64,000 bases of DNA from Chryseobacterium sp. 3008163 (lineage in GTDB: Bacteria > Bacteroidota > Bacteroidia > Flavobacteriales > Weeksellaceae), in the NCBI RefSeq assembly GCF_003669035.1, contig NZ_CP033070.1, positions 930,001 through 994,000 on the forward strand. The letters run 5' to 3'. Below the pieces are notes generated by a model that was not told where the DNA came from, did no database searches, and saw nothing but the letters and a program-made list of their open reading frames with translations. A program made the position numbers and the translations under genes. Below are positions 33,716 through 43,506 of this stretch, piece by piece (position 1 is the stretch's first letter; every line of letters starts with the position of its first letter).

Positions 33716-34549
33716 ATGAAAATAAAAGTTTATTCTCCTTTAAATCCTTTACTTACAAAATACATTGAGTGTATCTATATACTCACCCATACCTCTGAAG
33801 AAAAACCCGCCAAATACATCACCTTTCCATCTATTTTTACCATTGTATCAAGCAGTGAAAAATCAAAATCTATTAATAAAGGAAATCAATTAATCATCAG
33901 GCAGTGCGATGACAATGCGGTTGAAACCAATTTGGTATCTGATTTCAATAAGCCGGTGTATGTACAATATGAAGGGAAAATAAACGAAATCACGATCTAT
34001 TTCAAACCGTTGGCTATTAATTCATTTTTGGAGCACGAATTAAGCCATTACAACAGTTCAAACTTTTCTGAATTTTCACCTTATGAAGACTATAGAAAAG
34101 CGATGATCGAAATTCTTTCTTTACAAAATGATATCGAAAAAATTGAGGCTGTTGAAAGGTATTGGTTGTCCAAATTAAGAGAATTTCAGCATCATTTCCT
34201 TGAAACTGTTTTGTCTGAAATGATGTGTGATGAAAATGACGCTGTAACCATTACAGAACTGTGCGAAAAAAATGCTATTTCGCGTACCACACTGAACAAA
34301 CACTTTGGCAGACATATCTGTAAAACACCATCTCAATTCAAAAAGATTCTAAGGTTTAGAAATGCGGTTAATAAATACGCATCAAAAAACGCAAGAAACA
34401 ACTTAACGGATATCGCCTATGGTGTTGATTATTTTGACCAGTCGCATATGATAAGAGAATTCAAATCAGTGACAGGGTTCTCTCCCAAAGTTTTTTTTGA
34501 AAAAACGACTGCGCTGGAAAAAAAACAAATTCACTGGCTGTTTTTATAG
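33716..34549 (+). CDS. AraC-family transcriptional regulator
   Basis: 277 residues from the ATG at 33716; the TTG at 33689 is unlikely. The N-terminal domain ('YSPLNPLLTKYIECIYIL', 'FPSIFTIVSSSEK') resembles the DUF6597-type sensor of many Bacteroidetes AraC proteins. The DNA-binding domain follows at about 185-275: 'ITELCEKNAISRTTLNKHFG' and 'LTDIAYGVDYFDQSHMIREF'. The serine hydrolase at 34626 begins 77 bases after its stop and is a plausible target or operon partner. Confidence 0.88.
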   Translation: MKIKVYSPLNPLLTKYIECIYILTHTSEEKPAKYITFPSIFTIVSSSEKSKSINKGNQLIIRQCDDNAVETNLVSDFNKPVYVQYEGKINEITIYFKPLAINSFLEHELSHYNSSNFSEFSPYEDYRKAMIEILSLQNDIEKIEAVERYWLSKLREFQHHFLETVLSEMMCDENDAVTITELCEKNAISRTTLNKHFGRHICKTPSQFKKILRFRNAVNKYASKNARNNLTDIAYGVDYFDQSHMIREFKSVTGFSPKVFFEKTTALEKKQIHWLFL

Positions 34550-34625
34550 ATGGGTTTACACTTGTACAATTTTTCGATTTATGATTAAATTACTTTTGCC
34601 CTTTAATCATAAAATGATACCCATT

Positions 34626-36077
34626 ATGACAACAACCCGTCAAATATATTTTGTTACAACTGTCTTCTTCATAGCTTTTTTACAGCCTATTATTGTCCAA
34701 TCACAAAATTTGAAAAGTATCGTTGATCCGATAAAGGCTCACTTAAAAATTCTTGAAAAAGAGAATAATCTAAGCGGTGTTGTTCTTATTGCAAAAGATG
34801 GCAAACCAATCTATAGAGAAGCCTTTGGTTTTTCCAATTTGCCGGACGGTGTTAAAAATAAACCGGACACGAAGTTCAACTTAGCTTCTATTAATAAGAT
34901 GTTCACAGCAACGGCTATTATGCAATTGGTAGAATCCGGGAAAATTTCGCTTCAAGATAAAATAGGCCAATATCTTACAGATTATCCTAATAAAACGGTG
35001 GCCGACTCTGTGACCATCCATCAATTATTAACGCACACTTCAGGAATGCAGAGTTTTTGGGAGGAATATGACAAACTTGCAAAAGTAAACTTCAAAACAG
35101 TTTCTGATTACCTTCCTTTGTTTGTTGATAAAAAACTGGCCTTTGCGCCGGGTAGTGACTTCTACTACAGCAATTCCGGATATATGGTTTTAGGATTAAT
35201 CATTGAAAAGGTGTCGGGTCAGAATTATTTTGATTTCGTAAAAGAACACATTTATCAACCTGCAAAAATGATCAATACGGATGCTTACGAATTGGATAAT
35301 GCGATTCCAAATTTGGCTACCGGCTATACAATGTCATTAGAAGAACCGGGACAATGGAAAAATAATATTTTCTCAAATTTAGCCAAAGGAACACCTGCCG
35401 GTGGTGGCTATTCAACAGCTGACGATTTGTTGAATTTCGCCAATGCTTTACAAAACAATATTTTATTGAGTAAAGAGAATGTAACGCTTTGTACATCAGG
35501 TAAAGTGAAGTACAGAGAAGGAATGTATGGCTATGGATTTGAAGAAAACACAATCAACGGGCACCGCATTATTGGACATACTGGCGGACACGATGGTATT
35601 GCTTGTGAAATAATGATCTATCCGGATTTGGGCTATACTGTCGTCATTCTAACCAATGGAGAAGTCGAAAATTATTGGGAAGCGAGTAATCTGATTAAAA
35701 AACAACTAGTGGGTTCAACACCATCCATTGACAATTTTTTTTATACTAAAGATATCATTAAGACAGTATGTGACAAAGGTTATGAAGCTAGCATTAAGGA
35801 AATAGAAAAAAATTCAAAGAAATATTCATTAAGAGAAAATCTTATTGAAAGATATGGTTTTAAGCTATTGTTCGAAAAAAAGACTAATCAGGCCATAGAT
35901 TTGTTTAAGTTGAATCTTCACTTTTTCCCAAACTCAACCTATGGCTATTATTATATAAGTGAGGCATATCGGGTTTCAGGTCAAAAAAAACAAGCGATTG
36001 AATATCTAAAGTTATACATTGAAAAAGAGCCAGAAGACCATGATGCTCAATTAAAATATAAACTGCTAATGAAATAA
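34626..36077 (+). CDS. Serine hydrolase (S12 family) with C-terminal TPR
   Basis: 483 residues from the ATG at 34626, which gives a clean signal peptide (MTTTRQIYFVTTVFFIAFLQ, ending QSQ); in-frame upstream starts overlap the AraC gene and lack a signal. Active-site SINK at 88-91, 'FYYSNSGYMVLG' (YxN) and 'IIGHTGGHDG' are all present, so it should be catalytically competent. The C-terminal ~80 residues are TPR-like ('YYISEAYRVSGQKKQAIEYL'). Exported, substrate unknown. Confidence 0.87.
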   Translation: MTTTRQIYFVTTVFFIAFLQPIIVQSQNLKSIVDPIKAHLKILEKENNLSGVVLIAKDGKPIYREAFGFSNLPDGVKNKPDTKFNLASINKMFTATAIMQLVESGKISLQDKIGQYLTDYPNKTVADSVTIHQLLTHTSGMQSFWEEYDKLAKVNFKTVSDYLPLFVDKKLAFAPGSDFYYSNSGYMVLGLIIEKVSGQNYFDFVKEHIYQPAKMINTDAYELDNAIPNLATGYTMSLEEPGQWKNNIFSNLAKGTPAGGGYSTADDLLNFANALQNNILLSKENVTLCTSGKVKYREGMYGYGFEENTINGHRIIGHTGGHDGIACEIMIYPDLGYTVVILTNGEVENYWEASNLIKKQLVGSTPSIDNFFYTKDIIKTVCDKGYEASIKEIEKNSKKYSLRENLIERYGFKLLFEKKTNQAIDLFKLNLHFFPNSTYGYYYISEAYRVSGQKKQAIEYLKLYIEKEPEDHDAQLKYKLLMK

Positions 36078-36079
36078 CT

Positions 36080-36248
36080 ACCGCTAACAAGGGTTTTGCA
36101 ATAGTGTAACTACAAACTTCAACGGATAGTTCTTTGATTGAGCTGCGGTACAAAACTGAAGATTTGTACTCCGATTTCCACCATCGAAAAGCCCCCGACC
36201 TTATTAAATAATGGTACCTTTACAGCAAGCAACAAAGTATAATAAATC
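36080..36248. repeat. Intergenic repeat touching the start codon of the next gene
   Basis: Starts CGCTAACAAGGGTTTTGCAA, has TTGTACTCCGATTTCCACCA and AAAAGCCCC blocks, then ACAAAGTATAATAAATC directly before the ATG at 36249. The same ACAAAGTATAAT block ends the copies at 18.2 and 33.4 kb, suggesting a shared promoter or recombination boundary. Confidence 0.55.
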
Positions 36249-36749
36249 ATGACAAATCTTAAAAAGATACTCTTCGCTACAACGATAATCTTATTGGTTT
36301 CCAGCTGTAATACTGAAACCAAAAAGCAAGAAAAAGAAGAAAATAAAACAGAACAAAAAGTAGCTAAAAACGATGATTTTGACGGAAACTATGTTAACAA
36401 TTCGTACAACCAAAGAAAGGAAGGATACGATTGGGTTGCAGTTATTGTGAGTAAAGATAGCGACAATCAATTAAAAATAGCAGTTCGTTCACGAGCAGAT
36501 AAAAAGAAACCTACCTGCACATTTGATGCTATTGCTCAAAAATCGGATGAAAACACCTACACATCGGTTCTTCAAGATAAAAAGGTAATGTTTCGTTTCA
36601 GCGAAAATGGCATTACCATCGAAACCGAGAAAAAAGAAGATAGTAGCATTCTCAATTTTTATTGTTCTGGCGGAGCAAGTATTGCAGATACCTATACCAA
36701 AATAAATGAGCCGTTGGATGAAACTCAAATTGACAAAACGAAGTTCTAA
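36249..36749 (+). CDS. Hypothetical lipoprotein
   Basis: 166 residues with a lipoprotein signal (LVSSC, Cys20) followed by a Lys/Glu-rich linker of ~25 residues. The globular part, 'WVAVIVSKDSDNQLKIAVRS' to 'VMFRFSENGITIETEKKEDS' and 'FYCSGGASIADTYTKIN', resembles a small beta-sandwich lipoprotein. No function can be given. Its start codon lies directly at the end of an intergenic repeat. Confidence 0.7.
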   Translation: MTNLKKILFATTIILLVSSCNTETKKQEKEENKTEQKVAKNDDFDGNYVNNSYNQRKEGYDWVAVIVSKDSDNQLKIAVRSRADKKKPTCTFDAIAQKSDENTYTSVLQDKKVMFRFSENGITIETEKKEDSSILNFYCSGGASIADTYTKINEPLDETQIDKTKF

Positions 36750-36786
36750 ATTTATAGTTTGTTGGCTTTAATTTTTATTGTAATTT

Positions 36787-37632
36787 ATGACTATCCTAAA
36801 AACATTAGAGAGCATTCCGACCGAAAAACTTTTAGAAGTTTTCAATTTGTCATTTTCAGACTACGTTGTTCCTTTTTGCTTAACTAAAGAGCAATTGGAA
36901 GATAAAATAAAAAGCGACAGTATTAAACTTGAATTTTCTGTAGGAGCATTCGAGGATGATCAATTAATTGCTTTTATACTTCATGGGTATGGCACTATCG
37001 ACAATTTAAAAATTGTGTATAATGCAGGAACAGGTGTAATTCCGTCCAAAAGAGGAAATAAATTAACCGCAAAACTGTATGAATATGTTTTACCAATTTT
37101 GCACGAAAATGATATTGACAGGTTGTTACTTGAGGTAATTACTACAAATGAGCCAGCAATCAAAACTTATAAAAACATAGGGTTCAAAATCATCCGAGAA
37201 TTAAATTGTTATAAAGGTTCATTAAATATAACTAGTACTAATGATGATTTTGAAATTCGTGAATTGGAAGCGTATGACTGGCAAAAACTTCATTTCTTTT
37301 GGGATTTGAAACCATCGTGGCAAAATTCAATTACAGCGGTCGAAAAGCTGAAAAATTCTAACATCTCTATAGGGATATATGACGGGGAAAAATTATTAGG
37401 TTACACTATTTTTAATCCAAAAACAAAAAGGATACATCAACTTTCAGTTGACAAAAATTACCGAAGAAAAGGCGTTGGTCGGCAACTTTTAGCACACATT
37501 GCAACAAATTATACAACAGATGTTTCTGCTACAAATATTGACAATACTTCAGAAGAAACACTAAAATTTATGACCGGCATAGGAATGGATATTTTCATTC
37601 GACAATACGAAATGGAATTGCCCTTGAAATAG
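36787..37632 (+). CDS. Tandem GNAT acetyltransferase (two domains)
   Basis: 281 residues with two GNAT halves. The first ('FNLSFSDYVVPFCLTKEQLE', 'AGTGVIPSKRGNKLTAKLYE', 'EPAIKTYKNIGFKII') has a complete acetyl-CoA loop; the second begins near 155 ('FEIRELEAYDWQKLHFFWDL') and has 'HQLSVDKNYRRKGVGRQLLA'. Double-GNAT proteins usually keep one active domain; here both loops look intact. It follows the lipoprotein by 37 bases and may be co-transcribed. Confidence 0.82.
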   Translation: MTILKTLESIPTEKLLEVFNLSFSDYVVPFCLTKEQLEDKIKSDSIKLEFSVGAFEDDQLIAFILHGYGTIDNLKIVYNAGTGVIPSKRGNKLTAKLYEYVLPILHENDIDRLLLEVITTNEPAIKTYKNIGFKIIRELNCYKGSLNITSTNDDFEIRELEAYDWQKLHFFWDLKPSWQNSITAVEKLKNSNISIGIYDGEKLLGYTIFNPKTKRIHQLSVDKNYRRKGVGRQLLAHIATNYTTDVSATNIDNTSEETLKFMTGIGMDIFIRQYEMELPLK

Positions 37633-37894
37633 AAACCATCACCTACATCATTGGCTATCCGTAAACCTTACAAAACAAACAAGAAATATAGCAACACACA
37701 AATGAAGTTGTTAGCTTATTTAGGACACAATTCCTACTCTTTATCTTTAAGAAGAGATCATAAAAAATTACAGTTTAGGAAATTTAACTATAAGAAAATA
37801 GCAAAATTTAATGTCTAATCAATATAAAAATGCAGCGTAAAGAGTATATAAATTTTGTCTCAAAAATAGTTGCAAGTTCAATACTAAAGTCACA

Positions 37895-38739
37895 ATGCAG
37901 ATAGCACCAACAAAAGAACTATCACCTTACATCAAGCACTATCTTTTTTTAGAGAGTGAAGGAACTCTATCAAAAAAACTTCGCTTGTTTTCTGATGGTA
38001 ACACTGGTATGGTTATGACTTTTAGAGGCAATCTTATTTCAAACACTCATGGCACTAGTACTTTAAATTATCCAAATTCGTTTTTGTATGGACAGATTAG
38101 TACGTTTAGAGATTTGTATTTGGCAGGAAAAACATCAATAATTATTGTCGTTTTTCAACCTTATGGTTTCAATCATTTATTGGGAATATCCGCAAATGAA
38201 ATGCGAGAGAGCATTGTTGCGACAGAAGATATATTTGGCAGTAAGGATTCGCTGCTTTATGAAAAATTATCTGAAGTATCCTATTTAGAAACAAAAATAC
38301 AAATCCTGAATGCTTTTTTTATTAAACAGGCTGCTAAAAAAAATCTTTCAAACCAAAATCTTATTCATCCAACATTAAATTACATTCTGAAAACAAAGGG
38401 GCAATAACTGTAAATCATTTGGTAAAACATACTGGTTATTCGGAAAGGCACATCGAAAGAATTTTTAAAGAATGTATTGGGTTAAATCCAAAAAAGTTTG
38501 GAAACATTGTAAAGTTGCATTTCTTTTTGAACCTACTCAAGTACAAGTCAAGCCAAAGCAATATTACCGATTTATGCTACGACGCTGGGTATGCTGACCA
38601 ATCGCATTTAATCAAAGAATTTAAAAAATATACGGGCATAACTCCTACTCAATATTTAAAAAATACCAATAGATTAGCAATAAATTTTATGGAAATAAAA
38701 TCTAATGAGATACCGATGTCGGATTTGTACAATTTATAG
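37895..38739 (+). pseudogene. AraC-family regulator split by a frameshift
   Basis: 37895-38407 gives the DUF6597-type N-terminal domain ('KELSPYIKHYLFLESEGTLS', 'IIVVFQPYGFNHLLGISANE'). The frame ends after 'ILKTKGQ', but the -1 frame reads on without a gap as 'NKGAITVNHLVKHTGYSERH' into the AraC helix-turn-helix ('ITDLCYDAGYADQSHLIKEF') to 38739. One base is missing or extra in the AAAACAAAGGGG stretch near 38390-38401. The restored protein of ~281 residues is a normal size for the family. A nitrilase-family gene follows at 47 bases. Confidence 0.8.
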
Positions 38740-38785
38740 AAAAACTCACAAGCTACTTTTGTCCTAAATATTAAAACAAAAAAAA

Positions 38786-39745
38786 ATGGACAAAATAAAA
38801 ATCTCAACAGCCCAATTCGAGGCTAAAAATGCTGACAAAGCCTACAATTTATCAGTAATTGAAAAACTTGCTAAAAAAGCATTCGAAGAAGGTTCTGATG
38901 TAATTGCCTTTCACGAATGTTCTATTACCGGTTACACATTTGCAAGGCATCTTAACAAAGAACAAATGCTTAATTTGGCCGAATTCGTCCCCAGTGGTGA
39001 GAGCACACAAAAACTAATAGAGATCGCCACCAAATATAACATTGTAATTTTAGCCGGACTGTTTGAAAAGGATGAAAATGACAATTTATACAAGCCATAC
39101 ATCTGTGTAGATAAAAATGGGTTAATTGCGAAACATCGTAAAATACACCCTTTCATAAATCCATATTTAACTGCTGGACAAAGCTATACTATTTTTGAGA
39201 TCAACGGGTGGAAATGTGGCATTTTGATCTGCTACGACAATAACATCATTGAAAATGTAAGAGCGACAACGCTATTGGGTGCAAATATCATTTTTATGCC
39301 ACATGTAACTATGTGTACACCATCAACCCGACCGGGAGCCGGCTTTGTTGATCCCAAATTATGGCTAAACCGTGAAGCTGACCCAACTTCATTACGTTTG
39401 GAATTTGACGGTATGAAAGGCAGGGCTTGGCTCATGAAATGGTTGCCAGCAAGAGCGTATGACAATGGGATATACGCAGTATTCTCAAATCCAATTGGAA
39501 TGGACGATGATCAATTGAAAAATGGATGCTCAATGATAATAGATCCATATGGAGATATTCTTGCAGAATGTCGTTCATTTGACGATAGCTTTGTGACAGC
39601 AACCATTACCCCCGAAAAACTTGCTAATGCAGGTGGAAATCGTTATATAAAATCCAGAAAACCAGATTTGTACCGAGACATCATAGGGAAAGATCACGAT
39701 TCGGAACAAAAAGTAATTTGGTTGAACACGGGCGAAAAAAAATAA
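38786..39745 (+). CDS. Carbon-nitrogen hydrolase (nitrilase superfamily)
   Basis: 319 residues. The Glu-Lys-Cys catalytic triad is in place: E44 in 'AFHECSITGY', K119 in 'KHRKIHPF' and C149 in 'CGILICYDNN'. The C-terminal 'NGCSMIIDPYGDILAECRS' is the usual closing segment. Members cleave nitriles, N-carbamoyl compounds, polyamine precursors or amides; the exact branch cannot be told. Cytoplasmic, no signal. It follows the broken AraC gene and was probably its target. Confidence 0.9.
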   Translation: MDKIKISTAQFEAKNADKAYNLSVIEKLAKKAFEEGSDVIAFHECSITGYTFARHLNKEQMLNLAEFVPSGESTQKLIEIATKYNIVILAGLFEKDENDNLYKPYICVDKNGLIAKHRKIHPFINPYLTAGQSYTIFEINGWKCGILICYDNNIIENVRATTLLGANIIFMPHVTMCTPSTRPGAGFVDPKLWLNREADPTSLRLEFDGMKGRAWLMKWLPARAYDNGIYAVFSNPIGMDDDQLKNGCSMIIDPYGDILAECRSFDDSFVTATITPEKLANAGGNRYIKSRKPDLYRDIIGKDHDSEQKVIWLNTGEKK

Positions 39746-40342
39746 AAACTACCACCAATATGGATTTTATACATGCGTGCAAATTCCAGTGATATTGAAC
39801 ACCTATTTTCAATTCAAATCAAAGCAATTATATACTTGAATGTACCGAATCAAAAAACTAAAATATTACTTTGATTTATAAGTCAGTTTATTTATCTATA
39901 AGTAGTAAAAATCAGTACTTTAAGTGAAAAATTGGTATATCCAAGTATATTGCACCTTAAATAAAAAGCTGCATTGATTCTTGTCCTACAACGATCAACA
40001 AATGGTCTGATTAGAATCCTGTCAAGTTCACAAAAAGAAAATCCTTTACAGATTAAGATAATAGAAATATACACCAATCAAAAAACCTATAAATCTCATT
40101 TGCATACACCCCATTTTCAGCATTATAAAACCACAACCCTTAAAAAATGTTTAAATCCTTAAAATTGGTAGATATGACCACTTTAGACCCAAACACAATG
40201 CCTCAGATTTTCGATAAGATTGGAAAGTAATTCTAATACGTATATAGTATAACTATTAAATAGCATTTAAAACGTTTAAAATATTGTCATTATCTTTTAT
40301 TAATTGGCTTGGGTAAGTCCTGTCATGTTCACACACAGCCAA
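39746..40342. other. Gene-poor spacer with a truncated reading frame
   Basis: About 600 AT-rich bases without a convincing gene. A 27-codon frame at 40147-40230 (MFKSLKLVDMTTLDPNTMPQ...) looks like the beginning of a lost gene, but I cannot name it. The longer open frames on either strand at 39890-40160 have no start context or protein-like composition. Confidence 0.4.
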
Positions 40343-40372
40343 ATGGCGCCAACTAAAGACAGTTGGCGCCAT
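40343..40372. terminator. Strong hairpin terminator
   Basis: ATGGCGCCAACT pairs perfectly with AGTTGGCGCCAT over a 6-base loop, followed by ATTTATTT. It is GC-rich against its surroundings and belongs to no intact neighbouring gene, so it probably ended the gene whose remains lie upstream. Confidence 0.75.
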
Positions 40373-40510
40373 ATTTATTTAATGAGAATAATTGTTTTAG
40401 GTGATGAAAACATAATCAAAATACAATATTTGAAAAATGATTATTAACAATCATTTTCTTTATTACTTATATCCTATTTTCGCAAAAATATTAAATAGAC
40501 AAAATTAAGT

Positions 40511-40711
40511 TTTCTGGAAGTTATTCCAGCGATTGCCGTTTTTATATCGCTGTTGCTTGCTGTATTTTTGTTAACAGTAAAAACAGAAAGAAAACTAGAA
40601 AACAGATTATTTGCAGCGTTCCTCATAAAGAAACCGTCATTGTTCACTGTGGTAATTCACTTAAACACTACAGTACTGATTTTGATTTATGGGACATTGC
40701 TTTACTATTGA
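40511..40711 (+). pseudogene. Remnant of a membrane-anchored AraC-type regulator (N-terminal TM segment)
   Basis: Sixty-six open codons without a start: 'FLEVIPAIAVFISLLLAVFL' then 'LTVKTERKLENRLFAAFLI', the typical first TM segment of Bacteroidetes helix-turn-helix proteins with an N-terminal seven-TM sensor. After that the frame changes character ('VVIHLNTTVLILIYGTLLYY', another membrane segment) and stops. The TM sensor remainder and the DNA-binding domain are lost. Confidence 0.5.
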
Positions 40712-40754
40712 ATTAGGAATTTTATGAAAACAATGAATTAAAATAAAACTGTCT

Positions 40755-40900
40755 GTCACAAGGGTTTTTGCGTTATGGGGCCGAAGTACTAACTTCAGCT
40801 TTTTTATTAATTTAACATCAGTTAAAGGCTTAACAATTTCACAGACTTCAACATAGTAACCGTAATGTAACAATAAATCACGGAATTCAAAATTAACCAA
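40755..40900. repeat. Degenerate intergenic repeat
   Basis: TCACAAGGGTTTTTGCGTTA at the start matches the AACAAGGGTTTTGCG left arm of the 24.7-kb element; the right arm is not recognisable. It lies before the MBOAT-like gene. Confidence 0.4.
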
Positions 40901-40919
40901 CTAAAAAATAAAATGTTAA

Positions 40920-41363
40920 ATGACATTATCCGAATATGTAAAAAAGAAAAATGGTGTTACGATGGGACATTCAAAATCACTTCGGAATAATTTACAGCGG
41001 TCGCTGGGTGCCAAAAACTTTGCAGAATTCTGGAATTTCTGGAATCCTATTTTTGGATATTATTTAGGCTCAAAAATATTCAAACCCTTGAAAAAGGTAT
41101 TTCCTAAAGGGCTTGCTTTATTTTTTACATTTATTTTTTCCGGATTGATTCACGATTTAGTTACCACTTTAATTAGAGGAAAGCTTTCGTTATTTTTTTC
41201 TGTTTGGTTTCTTTTAATGGGAACAGTGGTTGCGATTTCAACATTTAACAACTATGACCTATCAAATAAAAAATGGATTTTTAGAGCTTTTGCAAACGTC
41301 TCAATAATAACGATGTGTTTTTGTTTGACAAAGTACTTAAACACAATATTTTATTATTATTAA
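40920..41363 (+). CDS. Small MBOAT-like membrane acyltransferase-related protein
   Basis: 147 residues. 'AEFWNFWNPIFGYYLGSKIF' and 'LALFFTFIFSGLIHDLVTTL' match the end of MBOAT proteins, in which the histidine of SGLIHD is the catalytic residue. A full MBOAT has ~350-450 residues, so this is a short form; similar short ones exist in Bacteroidetes next to 'SphingoMBOAT-like' genes. Three to four TM segments. Start at ATG 40920; no clear promoter. Confidence 0.6.
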   Translation: MTLSEYVKKKNGVTMGHSKSLRNNLQRSLGAKNFAEFWNFWNPIFGYYLGSKIFKPLKKVFPKGLALFFTFIFSGLIHDLVTTLIRGKLSLFFSVWFLLMGTVVAISTFNNYDLSNKKWIFRAFANVSIITMCFCLTKYLNTIFYYY

Positions 41364-41395
41364 ATTTAAGCAAGAGGAATCAAAAAAAGCTTTGA

Positions 41396-41804
41396 TGAAC
41401 AGAATAATTACTAATCTCGTCAATCATTTATCAGAAAAACCCAAAACGCTTTTTTGATGGACAGTTTGGGTGCATTTTTCACTGCATTTTTCCTGTTTGT
41501 AGTAATGCGGAATCTAACCCATTATTTTGGAATGCCAGAAACTGTATTGACTTATCTTTCTGTAGTAGCAAGCATTTTTTGTATTTATTCTGCAGTTTGT
41601 TTTTTCTTTTTAAAAGAATATTGGACAATTTTCATCAGGATTATTGCTGTTGCAAACTTTCTTTATTGCGTCGTGACATTAGGATTATTGATTAAATACT
41701 ATTCTTTCCTCACAATATTAGGAACAACCTATTTTTTGACTGAAATAATAAATATTGCCTTACTTGGTTTTGTTGAACTTAAAGTGGCGAGATCAAGAAT
41801 GTAA
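41396..41804 (+). pseudogene. Small four-TM membrane protein with a homopolymer frameshift
   Basis: The ATG at 41396 gives 'MNRIITNLVNHLSEKPKTLF' and stops at TGA; adding one T to the T6 tract at 41450-41455 leads straight into 'MDSLGAFFTAFFLFVVMRNL' and on to 41804. Four hydrophobic segments follow. The restored protein has ~136 residues and resembles Bacteroidetes membrane proteins of unknown role. The part from 41457 can also be read alone from ATG, but without its natural N-terminus. Confidence 0.65.
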
Positions 41805-41812
41805 CAGATAAA

Positions 41813-42504
41813 CTACTTTAACAATTTTACAATATTCATCTTATAAATTTTGCCAATTGGAATTTGGTAATTCGAAATAAATATAATGTTTCCTTCAACA
41901 CTATTAATCTGCTTTGGAGCAACTGCAAATGATTTATGAACTTGCACAAAATCGTTTTTAGGCAATTGTTCTAAAAAAGTAGAGAATTTTTCACGAATGG
42001 TAATGGTTTCAGTCGTGGTTATTATTTTGGTGTAGTTGCCTGTTGCTTCGATGTATAAAATATTTTCTGTTTCTAGTTGAATGTGCTTTTTATTGCTTTG
42101 AACAAAGATTCGGTTTGGAACGTCATTTTTTTCAGAAGAAACAGTCTTTTGAACTACCGAACTAATCGCTTTATTTGCAGCTTTTAAAAACCGTTCAAAA
42201 CCAAAAGGTTTTAGCAGGTAATCCGAAATGTTGTGTTCATATCCTTCCAGAGCGAATTCCTGATAAGCAGTTGTTACGATTACCTTTGGTGGGTTTTGCA
42301 AGGTTTTCAGAAATTCAAAACCTTTTAAAACAGGCATATTCAAATCCAAAAAATTAAATCCACTTCATTTTTGTTCAAGTATTCAAAGGCTTCCAAAGCA
42401 TCATAACAGTTTTTCATCAACTGCATATTTGGTATCAAATCGCAATATCCTTTAATGATATCGTGGGCAATATGTTCATCATCGATGATTAAATAGCTTA
42501 TCAT
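41813..42504 (-). pseudogene. LytTR response regulator with a homopolymer frameshift
   Basis: From the ATG at 42504 the receiver domain reads 'MISYLIIDDEHIAHDIIKGY', acidic pocket DDE, to 'NKNEVDLIF', then leaves frame in a T6 tract (A6 on the plus strand, near 42350). The frame ending at 41813 takes over with 'LDLNMPVLKGFEFLK', containing the phosphorylated aspartate, then 'ISDYLLKPF' and a LytTR domain. One added base restores a normal ~230-residue LytR/AlgR protein. It overlaps the kinase gene stop by ATGA, so the two are a pair. Confidence 0.85.
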
Positions 42505-43307
42505 AATTGTTTTAAAATTAGTTGAGCTTGATATACATTTTCTGTTTCCGAAAAAGTCAATTCGTGTTGATTGGGATAAATTAATTCTAATCTTCTTTTC
42601 AGATTTTTTAAGCCAATCCCGAATTGATTTTCAGTTTTTTCAAAATTGTTTTCAATGGCGAAACAGATTTCGTTTTGTGAAGTTATCAAACTAATTTTGA
42701 CATGAGCATTCTCTCTCAAATTTTCGACTCCGTGCTTAAAAGCATTTTCTAAAAGGATGATAAACAACAAGGGAGCAACTTTTAGATTTTTATCAATATT
42801 ACAATAAAAATCAACGCTTATCAGTTTATGGTAACGCATTTTGTGGAGTTCGACATAGTTTTTCAAAAAATCAATTTCTTCCTGCATCTTTACTGTTTCT
42901 TTTTCGCCTTCATAAATACTGTAACGCATCATATCTGAAAGTTTCAGTATCAATTCTTGTGCTTTTTTGGGGTCTTTTGCCACCAAACCATATAAATTAT
43001 TGAGCGTATTGAAAAAGAAATGCGGACTGACCTGGCTTTTCAAAAGCATCAATTCGGCTTTCATTTTTTCGTTTTTCAGTTTGGTGATAAAAATAATTTC
43101 CCGAACTAACAAAACTACACCCAAACAAAAAAGCAAAACGTAGTAGCAAATTACAATGATGGCAACTTTCGGGTGGTAATTTCCTAAAAATACAACGGAT
43201 TTGTTTTCCGTAAAGATTACTTCATAAGCCGTAATCATTACAGGAACAACTACTATTGCCAATAATGCAATCACAATCCATTTTACATTTCTTTTCAGAG
43301 CCATCAT
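42501..43307 (-). CDS. LytS-type sensor histidine kinase
   Basis: 268 residues. Two N-terminal TM segments ('VKWIVIALLAIVVVPVMITA', 'VAIIVICYYVLLFCLGVVLL'), then the His_kinase domain: 'LKSQVSPHFFFNTLNNLYGL' carries the phosphorylated histidine, 'LLFIILLENAFKHGVENL' is the N box and 'FGIGLKNLKRRLELIYP' the G box. Only ~45 residues lie between the TM segments, so the sensor part is small. Its stop overlaps the start of the LytTR response regulator, with which it forms a two-component pair. Confidence 0.92.
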   Translation of the reverse strand: MMALKRNVKWIVIALLAIVVVPVMITAYEVIFTENKSVVFLGNYHPKVAIIVICYYVLLFCLGVVLLVREIIFITKLKNEKMKAELMLLKSQVSPHFFFNTLNNLYGLVAKDPKKAQELILKLSDMMRYSIYEGEKETVKMQEEIDFLKNYVELHKMRYHKLISVDFYCNIDKNLKVAPLLFIILLENAFKHGVENLRENAHVKISLITSQNEICFAIENNFEKTENQFGIGLKNLKRRLELIYPNQHELTFSETENVYQAQLILKQL

Positions 43308-43506
43308 ATTGCAATATTACAACTATAAACAAGCCTCTGCAAGCGTGTTGACAAACGACAGCCAAAGCGTTTTGAAATGATGAAAATGAGTGATGAAAGC
43401 ACTTTGAACTTATGCAAATACTGTTTATGTATTTACAGAGGTTGTTTGTCACAATTGTTTTAGAAACGGAACAATCATTAATAGGTTTACAGAAATTAAT
43501 CGAAAA

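Noticed and set aside
40661..40900. 79-codon minus-strand frame before the MBOAT-like gene
   Set aside because: It runs across an intergenic repeat and a decayed regulator; composition is not protein-like.
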